Source: Verrucomicrobiaceae bacterium (GTDB lineage: Bacteria > Verrucomicrobiota > Verrucomicrobiia > Chthoniobacterales > JAATET01). From it: DNA of 64,000 nt. The translations under genes were made by a program, and so were the position numbers. Below the pieces are notes generated by a model. That model was given only the letters and a program-made list of their open reading frames with translations, searched no databases and was not told the DNA's origin. How positions within the stretch are numbered: position 1 is the stretch's first letter; each line of letters starts with the position of its first letter. Location: assembly GCA_027488755.1 (NCBI GenBank), contig JAIYAZ010000103.1, positions 45,483 through 109,482 of the forward strand. Reading direction: 5' to 3'. Below are positions 49,177 through 58,134 of this stretch, in pieces.

Positions 49177-50022
49177 ATGAAACCCCTTCCACTCGCCGCA
49201 AATGCCCTGCGCCGCGCCGGCGGTTACCAGATGCCCCGCCTCGGTCCCTGGGGACTCCGCGCCTTCACCGCGCTCGCTCCCCGGCACCTCGACTGCGAAC
49301 TCTTTCCCGGCATCCGCGCCACCCTCGACCTCGCGGACGAAACCCAGCGCGCCGCCTTCTGGCTCGGCACCCGGTTTGAACACCCCACCGGCGCCATCCT
49401 CAGCCGCTGGACCCAGCCCGCCGACAGCGTCTTTTTCGACATCGGAAGCAACTTCGGCCTCTTCAGCTTCCTGCTCCTCTCCCGCCACCCCCACCTTCGC
49501 GTCTACAGCTTCGAGCCCCATCCCCGCACCTTCGCGACCCTGCGCTCCATCAGCACCGCAAACGCCCTCGGCAACCGGCATCATCCCGTCAACCTCGCCC
49601 TCGGCGCCGAAGCCGCCCGGCTCAACCTCCACCCCGGCACCAGCGACTCCGGCCATTCCACCTTCGGCGACCACCCCGAACTCGCCGGCCAGCCGCTCAT
49701 CGAAGTTCCCGTCCTCCCGCTCCCCGACTGGCTCGCCGCGCAGGGAATCGAATGGCCAGCAAGCCCCGCCTGGGTCGCAAAAATCGACGTCGAGGGCTTC
49801 GAACTCCAGGTCCTCCGCGGCCTTCGCCCGCTGCTCGAACGCCGCTGCTTCCGCGGCCTCTGCGTCGAAATCAACCCTTTCACCCTCGGCCTCTGCCAGG
49901 CCACCCCCAACGACGTGCGCGCCCTCCTCCTCGAGGTCGGCTACGTCCCCGCCAGCTCCTTCCCCGAGGCCCGCGAACCCCAATTCGCCGCCTGCGGCAA
50001 CGAGTTCTTCGTGCCGGCCTGA
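49177..50022 (+). CDS. FkbM-family methyltransferase (second of two)
   Basis: The 281-residue protein has SAM motif I Val-Phe-Phe-Asp-Ile-Gly-Ser-Asn-Phe-Gly-Leu-Phe at 85-96, Ser-Phe-Glu-Pro-His-Pro at 111-116 and Lys-Ile-Asp-Val-Glu-Gly-Phe-Glu near 200, the FkbM signature. It is only loosely similar to the first FkbM protein 3 kb upstream, so it probably acts on a different position or sugar. The gene lies 19 bases after the GT9 gene and 11 bases before another methyltransferase. Confidence 0.87.
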   Translation: MKPLPLAANALRRAGGYQMPRLGPWGLRAFTALAPRHLDCELFPGIRATLDLADETQRAAFWLGTRFEHPTGAILSRWTQPADSVFFDIGSNFGLFSFLLLSRHPHLRVYSFEPHPRTFATLRSISTANALGNRHHPVNLALGAEAARLNLHPGTSDSGHSTFGDHPELAGQPLIEVPVLPLPDWLAAQGIEWPASPAWVAKIDVEGFELQVLRGLRPLLERRCFRGLCVEINPFTLGLCQATPNDVRALLLEVGYVPASSFPEAREPQFAACGNEFFVPA

Positions 50023-50033
50023 CCCCCACCCCC

Positions 50034-50822
50034 ATGCTCCGCTTCCTGCCCAAATACCTCCTCGCCCTCGTTGGCTGCGGCTTCCTTTTCAGCGTTGGCT
50101 GGCTCCGCGCCCGCCACCGCTATCTCATCTACCAGATCGCCGTCCATTTCGGTTACCCCGCCTCCCGGGGAACCCGCGAACTGCCCCCCACCGCCATCTC
50201 CCGCGTGCTGCCCGGAGCCTTCGCCCCCAGCCTCCTCGAACTCGATCCCGCCGAGGGCAACGTCACCACGCTGGAACTCGCCGTGCTCGCCGAAAGCGTG
50301 CGCCGGACCCGGCCCGCCGCCCTCTTTGAGATCGGCACCTTCGACGGCCGCACCACCCTTAACCTCGCCGCGAATGCCCCGGCCACCGCGCACATCCACA
50401 CCCTCGACCTTCCCGCCAGCCAGCTGACCTCCACCCGCTTCGACCTCGACCGCGGGGAAAATCAGTTCGTCGAAAAGGAAAGCTCCGGCCGGCGCTTTGC
50501 CGGCACCCCCTGGGCCGCAAACATCACCCAACACCTCGGCGACTCCGCCACCTTCGACTTCACCCCCTTCGCGCAGGGCATCGACTGGTTCTTCATCGAC
50601 GGCTCCCACGCCTACGAATACGTCCTCAGCGACACCGCCCGGGCTCTCGGCACCCTCCGCGCATCCGGCGGCGTCATCTTCTGGCACGACTACCAGCCCG
50701 ACTGGCCCGGCGTCATCCGCGCCCTCAATGAACTGCGCCGCACCGAGCCCCGGCTCGCCGGCCTCGTCCACCTCGAAGGCACCAGCCTCGCCTACTGCGA
50801 GATCAGCCCGCTCCGGCCCTAG
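50034..50822 (+). CDS. membrane-anchored class I SAM methyltransferase (Methyltransf_24-like)
   Basis: The 262-residue protein has an N-terminal hydrophobic segment (about 5-24), possibly a membrane anchor. Motif I is Leu-Phe-Glu-Ile-Gly-Thr-Phe-Asp-Gly-Arg-Thr-Thr at 97-108, and Trp-Phe-Phe-Ile-Asp-Gly-Ser-His-Ala-Tyr-Glu-Tyr, typical of Methyltransf_24, is followed by Phe-Trp-His-Asp-Tyr. It is the fourth methyltransferase of the locus. Its stop codon shares CTAG with the stop of the opposing GT9 gene. Confidence 0.83.
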   Translation: MLRFLPKYLLALVGCGFLFSVGWLRARHRYLIYQIAVHFGYPASRGTRELPPTAISRVLPGAFAPSLLELDPAEGNVTTLELAVLAESVRRTRPAALFEIGTFDGRTTLNLAANAPATAHIHTLDLPASQLTSTRFDLDRGENQFVEKESSGRRFAGTPWAANITQHLGDSATFDFTPFAQGIDWFFIDGSHAYEYVLSDTARALGTLRASGGVIFWHDYQPDWPGVIRALNELRRTEPRLAGLVHLEGTSLAYCEISPLRP

Positions 50823-51922
50823 GCGACCGCCGCCAGACGCTCCCGCACGACCTCGGCCGCTTGTTCGGGCCGCACCCGGGCAAACGCCGCCTCCTGCCTC
50901 CCGGGCTCGACATACTCGAGATCCGCCGGCGCCAGATCCCATTCGGTCGCCGCATACCGCCCGGCCTCCGCCGCGCCAAACGAAAGGTTTCGAAAAAACA
51001 CCACCGGCGTGCCCGCGGCGTTGGCTAGATGCCGGGGCCCCGAGTCCGTGCTCAACACCACCGCCGCCCGCCGCAACAGGCACACCAGCGCCCGCACCCC
51101 GATGCGCCCGGCCGCCACCCCCGCGCGCAGCCCCGCCCGCCGCTTCTCGGCCCGGAGCACCTCCTCATCGCCCGCCGCTCCCAGCAGGATCGTCGGTCTC
51201 CCCGGCTCCTCCCGCTCGACCAGGGCCAGCGCATCGGCCAGAAACCGGGCGGGCCAGACGCCGGACGTCTGCCGCGTCGTCAAAAAAGCCGCGCACCATC
51301 CGCCCGCCTCCGGCAAGCCGTGCCCGCGGGCAAACTCCTCCGCCTCCGCCTCATCCCGCGCGTCGGTCACCACCTCCGGCCGCAGACCCGACTCGATCCA
51401 CGCGCCGCCGCCAAGCTCCGCCACCGCCCGCGCAAAGATCGCGGGATACGACTCGCGCCGCGGCGCCGCAAACGCCCACGTCACCAGACCCGACAGCCCC
51501 CGGTGCGCGTAGGTCATCCGGTTCGGAATCCCCAGCCGCACCGCCGTCACCAACGCGCGCCCGTAGCTCGACGAGTCATAACACAGGGCCACGTCCCAAC
51601 CGCCGGCCCGCCGCGCCAAATCCCCCGCCGGAATCGTCTCCCGGATCACCGGATGCCGCGCCACCAAATCCGCCGCGCCCCCCTCCAGCGCCCAGTCCCA
51701 CGTGCAGCCGGGCAGCGCCTCCGCCAGTGCCCGCAAACTCGCCGTCCGGTAAAGCACATCCCCGAGATGATCCGCCCCGAGCAGCAGCCCGCGGCGCCAC
51801 GTCGCCGCCCCGCTCGGCGCGCCCGTCCACGCCCGTGCCCCCAGGCGCAAGGCCGGCGCCACGCACTCGCTGGCGACCGCGGCCACGGCGTTGCGCCGCT
51901 TTTGAAATGGTCCGGAAAGCAC
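50819..51922 (-). CDS. GT9-family glycosyltransferase, copy 2, opposite strand
   Basis: The product of about 367 residues has the GT9 elements Leu-Leu-Leu-Gly-Ala-Asp-His-Leu-Gly-Asp-Val-Leu early and Leu-Ser-Thr-Asp-Ser-Gly-Pro-Arg-His-Leu-Ala-Asn-Ala late. It is the only gene of the sugar-assembly run on the minus strand. The start is uncertain: the GTG at 51922 leaves a 52-base divergent gap to the next gene, whereas a TTG at 51964 would add 14 residues. Its 3' end shares a CTAG stop with the methyltransferase. Confidence 0.82.
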   Translation of the reverse strand: MLSGPFQKRRNAVAAVASECVAPALRLGARAWTGAPSGAATWRRGLLLGADHLGDVLYRTASLRALAEALPGCTWDWALEGGAADLVARHPVIRETIPAGDLARRAGGWDVALCYDSSSYGRALVTAVRLGIPNRMTYAHRGLSGLVTWAFAAPRRESYPAIFARAVAELGGGAWIESGLRPEVVTDARDEAEAEEFARGHGLPEAGGWCAAFLTTRQTSGVWPARFLADALALVEREEPGRPTILLGAAGDEEVLRAEKRRAGLRAGVAAGRIGVRALVCLLRRAAVVLSTDSGPRHLANAAGTPVVFFRNLSFGAAEAGRYAATEWDLAPADLEYVEPGRQEAAFARVRPEQAAEVVRERLAAVA

Positions 51923-51974
51923 TTTTGTGGATAAATCACGCCCCCCGTCCTCCGGCAACGACAATCACCCCTCG

Positions 51975-53483
51975 ATGAATTTCAACTTCACCCGGTTCCT
52001 GACGATTGTCGTCATCACCCTCGGGGTTGTCCTCGCCATCATCGTCGGCTCGATCATCGGCGACGGCTCGACCGGAATCATCACGCTCGGCACGGCCATC
52101 GTTTTCACCACGATCTGGATCGTCTTCGCCCGCGACGCGTGGTGGCTGGCCTTCATCGCCCTCGGCAACCTCGCCGGCGCCCTCCAGGTCGGCTTCCGCA
52201 TCACCCCGCTGGAAATCGGCACCCTCGCCGCCCTCGCACCCCTCATCCCCTATTACATTCTCCAGCGCGAAACCCTTCCGAATGTCCCCCGCGGCATCCC
52301 AAAGATCTACGTCATCGCCGCCATCTACTTCGGATTCAATCTGGCGATGTCCCTCGTCTACAACCGATTCGACCGCATCGGCGACAACACCAACGTCGTC
52401 CGCGTCTACTCCGGCACCCTCAGCAGCTTCGCCATCGGCTACCTGTTCTACCACTTTGCCAGCCTCCGCCTGCTCCGCGCGGGCGCCATCGCCGCCTACT
52501 GCGTCATCTTCGGCAGCCTCCTGGCCTCCGTCGTCGCCGACCTGCTCGGCAAACCGCTCTTCATTCCGGGCATCAACTACATGCTCGATACCGGCTTCAA
52601 TCCCGACGCCAGCGGCATGGAGTTCTTCTTCGCCCGCTGGTCCGCCGTCGCCACCCTGCCCTTCGCCCTCTTCTACTGCCTCTGCGGCCGCAACCTGTTC
52701 ATCCGCGTGCTCAATGGCATCATCGCCGTCTCCATGGTCCTGCTCACGGCCCGCGCCGGCGGCCGCTCCGCGCTCCTCGCCGCCGTGCTCTGCGTGGTGC
52801 TCTGGCTCTGGCTCACCCACCAGCGCGGTCTCATCACCCTCGGCGGCAGCATCGCCCTGCTCTTCATCCTCGCCATCAACGTCAGCCCCGCCCTGCTCGA
52901 CCCCCTCCCGGTCGGGTTCCAGCGCTCCATGTCCTTCCTCGTGTTCGATCACCGCTTTGCCGATTCCCTCGGCCTCACCAGCGGCGCCGGCAGCGACACC
53001 TGGCACGCCGCCCTCCGCGACATCGCCATCGAACGCTGGACCGGTTCGTGGCCCAACGTGATCTTCGGCTACGGCGCCCGCGGCTTCGAGGGCCTGCTTC
53101 AAATCACCAACCTCTACGACCGCGACGCCATGTATGTGAACGCCCTCCAGGCGGCCAACACCGGCGCCTACGAAAAATCCATCTACGCCCTTCTCGCCAT
53201 GTCCGGCGTGGTCGGACTCGGCCTCATCGTGGTGCTCTATTTCTTCACCGCCCGCACCCTCCTTGCCTACCTCCGCCACCACGAAATCCAGGACGAACGC
53301 GGCCTCTTCATCTTCCTCGCCCTCGTGGCCATCCTCCCCTTCCCCATCCTCGGCTGGATTCAGGGCGGTCTCCCGCAGATGGAGCTGTTCTACATCGCCG
53401 TCGCCCTCGCCATCGTCACCCGCCCCGACTCCGCCGCCCCCTCCCGCCCGAAGTCCGACGACGCTGACCATTATGGCGACTGA
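51975..53483 (+). CDS. O-antigen-ligase/polymerase-like membrane protein, second copy
   Basis: The 502-residue protein has about 11-12 hydrophobic helices. A large loop at about 320-400 contains Gly-Tyr-Gly-Ala-Arg-Gly-Phe-Glu-Gly-Leu, and Thr-Ala-Arg-Ala-Gly-Gly-Arg-Ser-Ala precedes it, as in Wzy_C-type ligases. Unlike the first ligase-like protein (41334-43265) it lacks a C-terminal soluble repeat domain. One of the two may polymerise and the other ligate. I chose the ATG at 51975; an ATG at 51927 would add 16 polar residues. It overlaps the next GT9 gene by 11 bases. Confidence 0.82.
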   Translation: MNFNFTRFLTIVVITLGVVLAIIVGSIIGDGSTGIITLGTAIVFTTIWIVFARDAWWLAFIALGNLAGALQVGFRITPLEIGTLAALAPLIPYYILQRETLPNVPRGIPKIYVIAAIYFGFNLAMSLVYNRFDRIGDNTNVVRVYSGTLSSFAIGYLFYHFASLRLLRAGAIAAYCVIFGSLLASVVADLLGKPLFIPGINYMLDTGFNPDASGMEFFFARWSAVATLPFALFYCLCGRNLFIRVLNGIIAVSMVLLTARAGGRSALLAAVLCVVLWLWLTHQRGLITLGGSIALLFILAINVSPALLDPLPVGFQRSMSFLVFDHRFADSLGLTSGAGSDTWHAALRDIAIERWTGSWPNVIFGYGARGFEGLLQITNLYDRDAMYVNALQAANTGAYEKSIYALLAMSGVVGLGLIVVLYFFTARTLLAYLRHHEIQDERGLFIFLALVAILPFPILGWIQGGLPQMELFYIAVALAIVTRPDSAAPSRPKSDDADHYGD

Positions 53484-54606
53484 CCCGACCGCCGCTGCGC
53501 CCCGCATCCGCGTCGGCCCCGCGCGCCGGGTGGCCTTTCATCTCCTCGGCGCCCTCTTTGCCCTTCTGCGCCCCCTTCTCCGCCGGCGCGTCCGCCCCGA
53601 CCGCGCCCGCTCCGTCCTCGTGGTCGAACCCTACGGCATGGGCGACATCATCGCGCTCGAGCCCGCGCTCACGACGCTGCTCCACGCCGGCTGGGACTGC
53701 TCCGTCCTCACCCGCGCCGCCTGGCTCCCCCTCCTGCCCCCCGGCGTGCGGCCGATCTCCCCGGTGCTTAAGCCCTGGAACCAAACCAGCCTCGCCCAGC
53801 TCCTCGCGCTCGCCTGGCGGCTTCGGCGCAACCTTCGCGACGACGTTCCCGCCGTGGGCATCGATCCCCGCGGCGACATCCGCACTCTCCTCGTCCTCGC
53901 CATCGTCGGCTGCCCCCGTTGCGTGACGTTCGACCACTACGTCGGATTTGACTGCCCCCTGCGCCTCCCCTGGCTCGAAACCCGGCCCGATGCGTTCGAC
54001 CGCCTGCCCAAGTGGCGGCTCAATCTCTCGCTCACCGAGCCCCTGCTCGGCGCACCCGCAGTGGCCCGGCCCCCGGTTTTTCCCGCGCCCGCCCCGGCTT
54101 CGGCCCCCGCCCACCCTCTCCGCGTCGGCATCGTGCCGCTCGCCCCCTGGGAGGGAAAACTCTGGCCCCCGGAGAATTGGGCGGAGCTCCTCCGCGGCCT
54201 GCGTGCCGCCGGCCGGGAACCCCTCCTCCTCTGCGGCCCGGGGGAAACCGCCCGCGCCCGCCAGGCGGTGAACGATCCCCACGCGCCCTGCCTCGAAAAC
54301 CCCGACGTCCCCGCCTACGCCGCCGCCCTCCGCGCCTGCCCCGTCGTCGTCACGCTCGACACCGGCCCCATGCACCTCGCCGGCGCCGTCGGCTGCGCGG
54401 TGGTCGCCCTCTTCGGCACCGGACAACTTCCGCTCTGGGCTCCCGCGGCCGACCCCCACCGCACGCTCACCGCTCCCGCCCTCTCCGCGAACCCGCCGCC
54501 CCACCCCATCGCCGCCAACGCCGCCCTCGGCCGCGCGGCCATGGCGGAAATCCCTCCCTCCGCGGTCCTCGCGGCCGTCCAATCGCTGCCGCTCCCCGCG
54601 CCATGA
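53473..54606 (+). CDS. GT9-family glycosyltransferase, copy 3
   Basis: The 377-residue GT-B protein has the GT9 start Ser-Val-Leu-Val-Val-Glu-Pro-Tyr-Gly-Met-Gly-Asp-Ile-Ile-Ala at about 47-61. The second half reads Val-Gly-Ile-Val-Pro-Leu-Ala-Pro-Trp-Glu-Gly-Lys and Thr-Leu-Asp-Thr-Gly-Pro-Met-His-Leu-Ala-Gly-Ala. A basic, mildly hydrophobic segment at 15-45 may bind the membrane. It is coupled to the neighbours by overlaps of 11 bases (upstream) and 4 bases (downstream, ATGA). Confidence 0.87.
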   Translation: MATDPTAAAPRIRVGPARRVAFHLLGALFALLRPLLRRRVRPDRARSVLVVEPYGMGDIIALEPALTTLLHAGWDCSVLTRAAWLPLLPPGVRPISPVLKPWNQTSLAQLLALAWRLRRNLRDDVPAVGIDPRGDIRTLLVLAIVGCPRCVTFDHYVGFDCPLRLPWLETRPDAFDRLPKWRLNLSLTEPLLGAPAVARPPVFPAPAPASAPAHPLRVGIVPLAPWEGKLWPPENWAELLRGLRAAGREPLLLCGPGETARARQAVNDPHAPCLENPDVPAYAAALRACPVVVTLDTGPMHLAGAVGCAVVALFGTGQLPLWAPAADPHRTLTAPALSANPPPHPIAANAALGRAAMAEIPPSAVLAAVQSLPLPAP

Positions 54607-55361
54607 AGGCCTCCGCCTACCGCATCCTCTCCACCGAACTCCAGGCCACCAGCTACGCGGCCCTCCTCCGAGATCTCGTCGCCCGCTCCCGCCAGCCGGG
54701 AACCTTCGTCGTCGATTTCTCCAACACCCACATCGTCACCCTGCGACGGCACGATCCCGCCTTTGCCCGCCTCACCGCCGGCACCGACTGGTTCATCCCC
54801 GACGGCATGCCCCTCATCTGGCTCATGAATGCCCGCGGCGCCCGCCTCCAGGACCGCGTCTACGGCCCCGCCTTCCTCACCCATGCCCTCTCCCGCGGCG
54901 CCGCCCCGGTTTCCCATTACTTCCTCGGCGGCTCGCCCGAATGCGTGGAACGTCTCGTCGCCCAGGCCCGCCGGCTGAACCCGGAAATCCACATCGCCGG
55001 CCACCATCACGGATACTTCCAGCCCGCGGACGAGCCCGAAATCCTCGCCCGCATCACCGCCGCCAACCCCGACTTCATCTGGATCGGTCTCGGCACCCCC
55101 AAACAGCAGGATTGGATCGAACGCCACCGCCACCGGTTGAACCGCGGCATCCTCCTCGCCGTCGGCTTCGCGTTTGACGTCAACGCCGGCACCAAACCCG
55201 ACGCCCCCCTCTGGATGCAGCGCGCCGGCCTCACCTGGCTCTTCCGGCTCCTCTCCGAGCCAGCCCGCCTCGGCCCGCGCTATTTCAAATACAATCTGCT
55301 CTTCCTCTGGTATCTCCTTCGCGACGCGCTCCGCCAAAAGCCGGCCTTGCGAAAATCCTGA
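54603..55361 (+). CDS. WecB/TagA/CpsF-family (GT26) glycosyltransferase
   Basis: The 252-residue protein matches the WecB/TagA/CpsF family: Val-Val-Asp-Phe-Ser-Asn-Thr-His-Ile-Val near 36-45, Pro-Asp-Gly-Met-Pro-Leu-Ile-Trp, Tyr-Gly-Pro-Ala-Phe-Leu, and Trp-Ile-Gly-Leu-Gly-Thr-Pro-Lys-Gln-Gln-Asp-Trp-Ile. These enzymes add a second sugar, often ManNAcA or ManNAc, to a lipid-linked first sugar. It therefore probably acts early in assembly. It overlaps the GT9 gene by ATGA. Confidence 0.92.
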   Translation: MKASAYRILSTELQATSYAALLRDLVARSRQPGTFVVDFSNTHIVTLRRHDPAFARLTAGTDWFIPDGMPLIWLMNARGARLQDRVYGPAFLTHALSRGAAPVSHYFLGGSPECVERLVAQARRLNPEIHIAGHHHGYFQPADEPEILARITAANPDFIWIGLGTPKQQDWIERHRHRLNRGILLAVGFAFDVNAGTKPDAPLWMQRAGLTWLFRLLSEPARLGPRYFKYNLLFLWYLLRDALRQKPALRKS

Positions 55362-55393
55362 TCCGCCGCATCTTTCCCCCTCCCGTTCCGGCC

Positions 55394-56464
55394 GTGACCA
55401 CCCAACCGCCCCCGCCCTCACGCCTCAGCCTTGGCCTCGCCATCGCCGCCCTCGCGGGCGTCCTCACGGTCCTGATCGCCGGCCTCCCCTACGCGACCGG
55501 CTACGGTGAAGCCCGCACCACCATTCTCGCCTACACGACCAATCTCTGGAAACTCGACGAGTGGCAGCATTGCTGGATGGTCCTCCCCATCTGCGCCTAC
55601 CTCGTCTGGAGCAAACGCGACGAACTCGCGCAACTGCCCGTGCGCGGCGCCCTCAGCGGCGCCCTGCCCCTCGCCCTCGGCCTCGGCCTCTACTGGGTCG
55701 GCTATCGCGTCGACAACTACTTCATCGGCCTCGGCGGTCTCATGCTCGTGCTCGCCGGCGGGATCCTTTGGTTCTTCGGATGGCGCTGGATGCGCAGCCT
55801 CGCGTTCCCCTGGGCGTTCCTCTTTTTCGCCATGCCCCTCCTCTTCCTGGAAAGCATGCTCGCCTTCCGCCTCCGCCTGCTCATGTCGGACGTCAGCGTC
55901 GTGCTTCTCAACCTCGTCGGCGTTCCCACCGTCCAGGAGGGCACCGCCATCCTCTCCGCCGCCAATCCGCTCATCCACGTCGCCAAGGGCACGCAGTTCT
56001 CCGTCGACGTCGCCGACCCCTGCAGCGGCATCCGCTCGCTCTTCGCCCTCACGATGGTCACCGCGCTCTACGCCTACTTCGTGATCCGTCCGCTGTGGAA
56101 GCAATGGCTGCTCTTTGCCTGCTCCATCGCCCTGGCCATCGCCGGCAACGTCGCCCGCATCCTCATGCTCACCTTCGGCACCCTCGCGTTCGGCGCCCCG
56201 TTTGCCATCGGCTCCCTCGAGCATCCGTCGGTCTTTCACATGATCGCCGGATACCTCGTGTTCATCGTCGCCCTTGGCGGTTTGCTCATCGCCGGCAACC
56301 TCCTCATGCTCGACTGGCTTGAGGTGCGCCACACCCTCCGCCGCGCCCTCACCCAACTTCCCGGCGTCTTCGCCCGAAAACCCTCCTCCCCGCCCGCCGG
56401 CCCCATCCGCCCGGATGCGCCCGCCCGCGAGAATGCCCCCGCCCGCCTGGAGGACGCCTATTAA
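55394..56464 (+). CDS. exosortase (archaeosortase/exosortase family)
   Basis: The 356-residue, roughly eight-helix membrane protein has the exosortase active-site triad: Cys210 in Asp-Pro-Cys-Ser-Gly-Ile-Arg-Ser, Arg255 in Gly-Asn-Val-Ala-Arg-Ile, and His282 in Phe-His-Met-Ile-Ala-Gly-Tyr. Known exosortases cleave and process C-terminal sorting tails such as PEP-CTERM. The start is GTG 55394. A Pro/Ala-rich hydrophilic tail of about 40 residues follows the last helix. The gene is followed by epsI after 6 bases and stands at the end of the polysaccharide gene run. Confidence 0.92.
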   Translation: MTTQPPPPSRLSLGLAIAALAGVLTVLIAGLPYATGYGEARTTILAYTTNLWKLDEWQHCWMVLPICAYLVWSKRDELAQLPVRGALSGALPLALGLGLYWVGYRVDNYFIGLGGLMLVLAGGILWFFGWRWMRSLAFPWAFLFFAMPLLFLESMLAFRLRLLMSDVSVVLLNLVGVPTVQEGTAILSAANPLIHVAKGTQFSVDVADPCSGIRSLFALTMVTALYAYFVIRPLWKQWLLFACSIALAIAGNVARILMLTFGTLAFGAPFAIGSLEHPSVFHMIAGYLVFIVALGGLLIAGNLLMLDWLEVRHTLRRALTQLPGVFARKPSSPPAGPIRPDAPARENAPARLEDAY

Positions 56465-56470
56465 TCCCGC

Positions 56471-57229
56471 ATGAACGCCACGGCTCCCGCCACGGACGCC
56501 CCGCCGTCCCCCGTCCCGCTTTTCCGCGTGGTCTGGAAGATTGTCGTCCTCGCCCTCGCCGTCGGCGTGACCTACGTCGCCTGCCTGAACGCCCCCCGGG
56601 CCGACCTCTCCCCCCAGGCCGGCGTGCGCATGAATCTGCCTGAACGCGTCGCCAACTTCACCGGGCAATCCCAGGAAGTCACCAAAAGCGAACGCGTCCT
56701 GCTGCCGCCCGACACCCAGTTCGAGAAAAAGGTCTACACCGGCCCCAACAACGAAACCATCAACGCCCAAATCGTGCTCGCCGGAGCCGAGCGCCGCAGC
56801 ATCCACCGCCCGGAGGTCTGCCTCCCCGGCCAGGGCTGGACCATCAAATCCTCCAGCACCGTCTCCGTGCCCCTCGCCACCGGCCGCGAGCTAGAAGTCA
56901 CCCTCCTGCGCATCGTCCGCCCCGTCGAACTCCCGAACGGCCGCACCCGCGAGCTCGAGACCCTCTTTTGCTACTGGTTTGTCGGGCACGGCATCACCAC
57001 GCCGAGCCACCTCGTGCGCGTGCTCCGCTCCCACCTCGACGTGCTGCTCCACAACATGAACCACCGCTGGGCCTACGTCATCGTGGCCGCTCCGGTCCTC
57101 GAAGGCTTCCGCCCCGGTGGCAAGGACAACGCCCAGACCCTCGCCATGATCAAGGACTTCATCGCGAACCTCGCGCCCGAGATCATGCTTTCGGATGCAC
57201 CGAACGCCGCCGCCCCGGCGAAGAAGTAG
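56471..57229 (+). CDS. epsI: exosortase-associated EpsI-family protein
   Basis: The 252-residue protein has one N-terminal membrane helix (about 20-40) and a periplasmic EpsI domain with the characteristic His-Arg-Pro-Glu-Val-Cys-Leu-Pro-Gly-Gln-Gly-Trp at 112-123. EpsI domains occur either fused to exosortases or, as here, as separate neighbours, and are tied to exopolysaccharide production; their chemistry is not established. The stop codon abuts the stop of the opposing dehydrogenase gene with no base between. Confidence 0.9.
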   Translation: MNATAPATDAPPSPVPLFRVVWKIVVLALAVGVTYVACLNAPRADLSPQAGVRMNLPERVANFTGQSQEVTKSERVLLPPDTQFEKKVYTGPNNETINAQIVLAGAERRSIHRPEVCLPGQGWTIKSSSTVSVPLATGRELEVTLLRIVRPVELPNGRTRELETLFCYWFVGHGITTPSHLVRVLRSHLDVLLHNMNHRWAYVIVAAPVLEGFRPGGKDNAQTLAMIKDFIANLAPEIMLSDAPNAAAPAKK

Positions 57230-58132
57230 TCAATCCGGATCCAGCTCCCGCGGCCGGCGGGATTTGAACGTCAGCTCGGCCACGCCCGATTTATCGAGCT
57301 CCCCGAGGTCGGCCGCCACCATCGCGTCGAACTGCGCCTTCGCGGCCGCCGCCAGCGGCGCCACCACCCCACAATCGCGCGCCAGCGCCAGCGCGATGCC
57401 GGAATCCTTGGCCGCGTGCGCCGCCGAGAAAAAGCAGGCGTGGTCGCGGTTCTGCATGTCCTCGCCGTCCGTCTCCAGCACCCGGGAATGCGCCCCGGTC
57501 TGGGAAAACACCTCGCGCAGCATCGCCAGGTCGAGCCCCAGCGCCTCCCCGAGCGCCAGTCCCTCGGCCAGGCCGGCCGTGTTGATGTTCATCACCATGT
57601 TCACCAGCGCCTTCACCCGCGCCGCCTGCCCGGCCGAACCCACGAAACGAACGGACGCGCTCAGCTTCTCCAGCAACGGCCGCTGCGCCGCAAAGGTCGC
57701 CTCGTCGCCCGCGACCATGAGGTAAAGCGTGCCGTTCCGCGCCTGCGTAATGCTCGAAGCCATGCCCGCCTCCAGCGTCTGCGCCCCCGCGGCGGCGGCA
57801 AGATCGCCCACCTCGACGTGCACGTCGGGCGTGAGCGTGGCGAAATTGATGAAGGTTCGCCCGGCCGCGCCCACCAGCAGCGAATCGCCCTCCGGGGCAA
57901 AAATCGCCGCCATCGCGGCGTCATCCGGCACGACCGTAAAAATCACGTCGCTCGCGGCGGTGACGTCCGCCAGCAGCGTCGCGTGTTGGCACCCAAGCTC
58001 GGCGGCAAGCGCCCGGGCGTTCTCCGTATGCACGTCGTAGACCGCGGCCACGGTTTCGCCCACGTCCCGAAGCCGGCGGGCCATGTTTGCGCCCATGCGC
58101 CCCACCCCCACGATGCCAATGCGAACGCTCAT
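57230..58132 (-). CDS. beta-hydroxyacid dehydrogenase family protein (3-hydroxyisobutyrate dehydrogenase-like)
   Basis: The 300-residue NAD(P)-dependent dehydrogenase has Gly-Ile-Val-Gly-Val-Gly-Arg-Met-Gly at 6-14 as dinucleotide site and a C-terminal helical domain with Lys-Ala-Leu-Val-Asn-Met-Val-Met, in which the catalytic Lys is expected. The family oxidises 3-hydroxyisobutyrate, tartronate semialdehyde or glyoxylate relatives; the substrate is not determined. The usual Gly-Gly substrate-loop motif reads Gly-Met-Ala-Ser-Ser here, a deviation. It follows the HTH-MBL gene by 2 bases. Confidence 0.85.
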   Translation of the reverse strand: MSVRIGIVGVGRMGANMARRLRDVGETVAAVYDVHTENARALAAELGCQHATLLADVTAASDVIFTVVPDDAAMAAIFAPEGDSLLVGAAGRTFINFATLTPDVHVEVGDLAAAAGAQTLEAGMASSITQARNGTLYLMVAGDEATFAAQRPLLEKLSASVRFVGSAGQAARVKALVNMVMNINTAGLAEGLALGEALGLDLAMLREVFSQTGAHSRVLETDGEDMQNRDHACFFSAAHAAKDSGIALALARDCGVVAPLAAAAKAQFDAMVAADLGELDKSGVAELTFKSRRPRELDPD

Positions 58133-58134
58133 GT

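Noticed and set aside
37113..57229. PEP-CTERM-type sorting substrates inside the polysaccharide locus
   Set aside because: No protein here ends with a short motif, a hydrophobic helix and a basic tail; the beta-barrel protein ends with an outer-membrane strand and final Phe.
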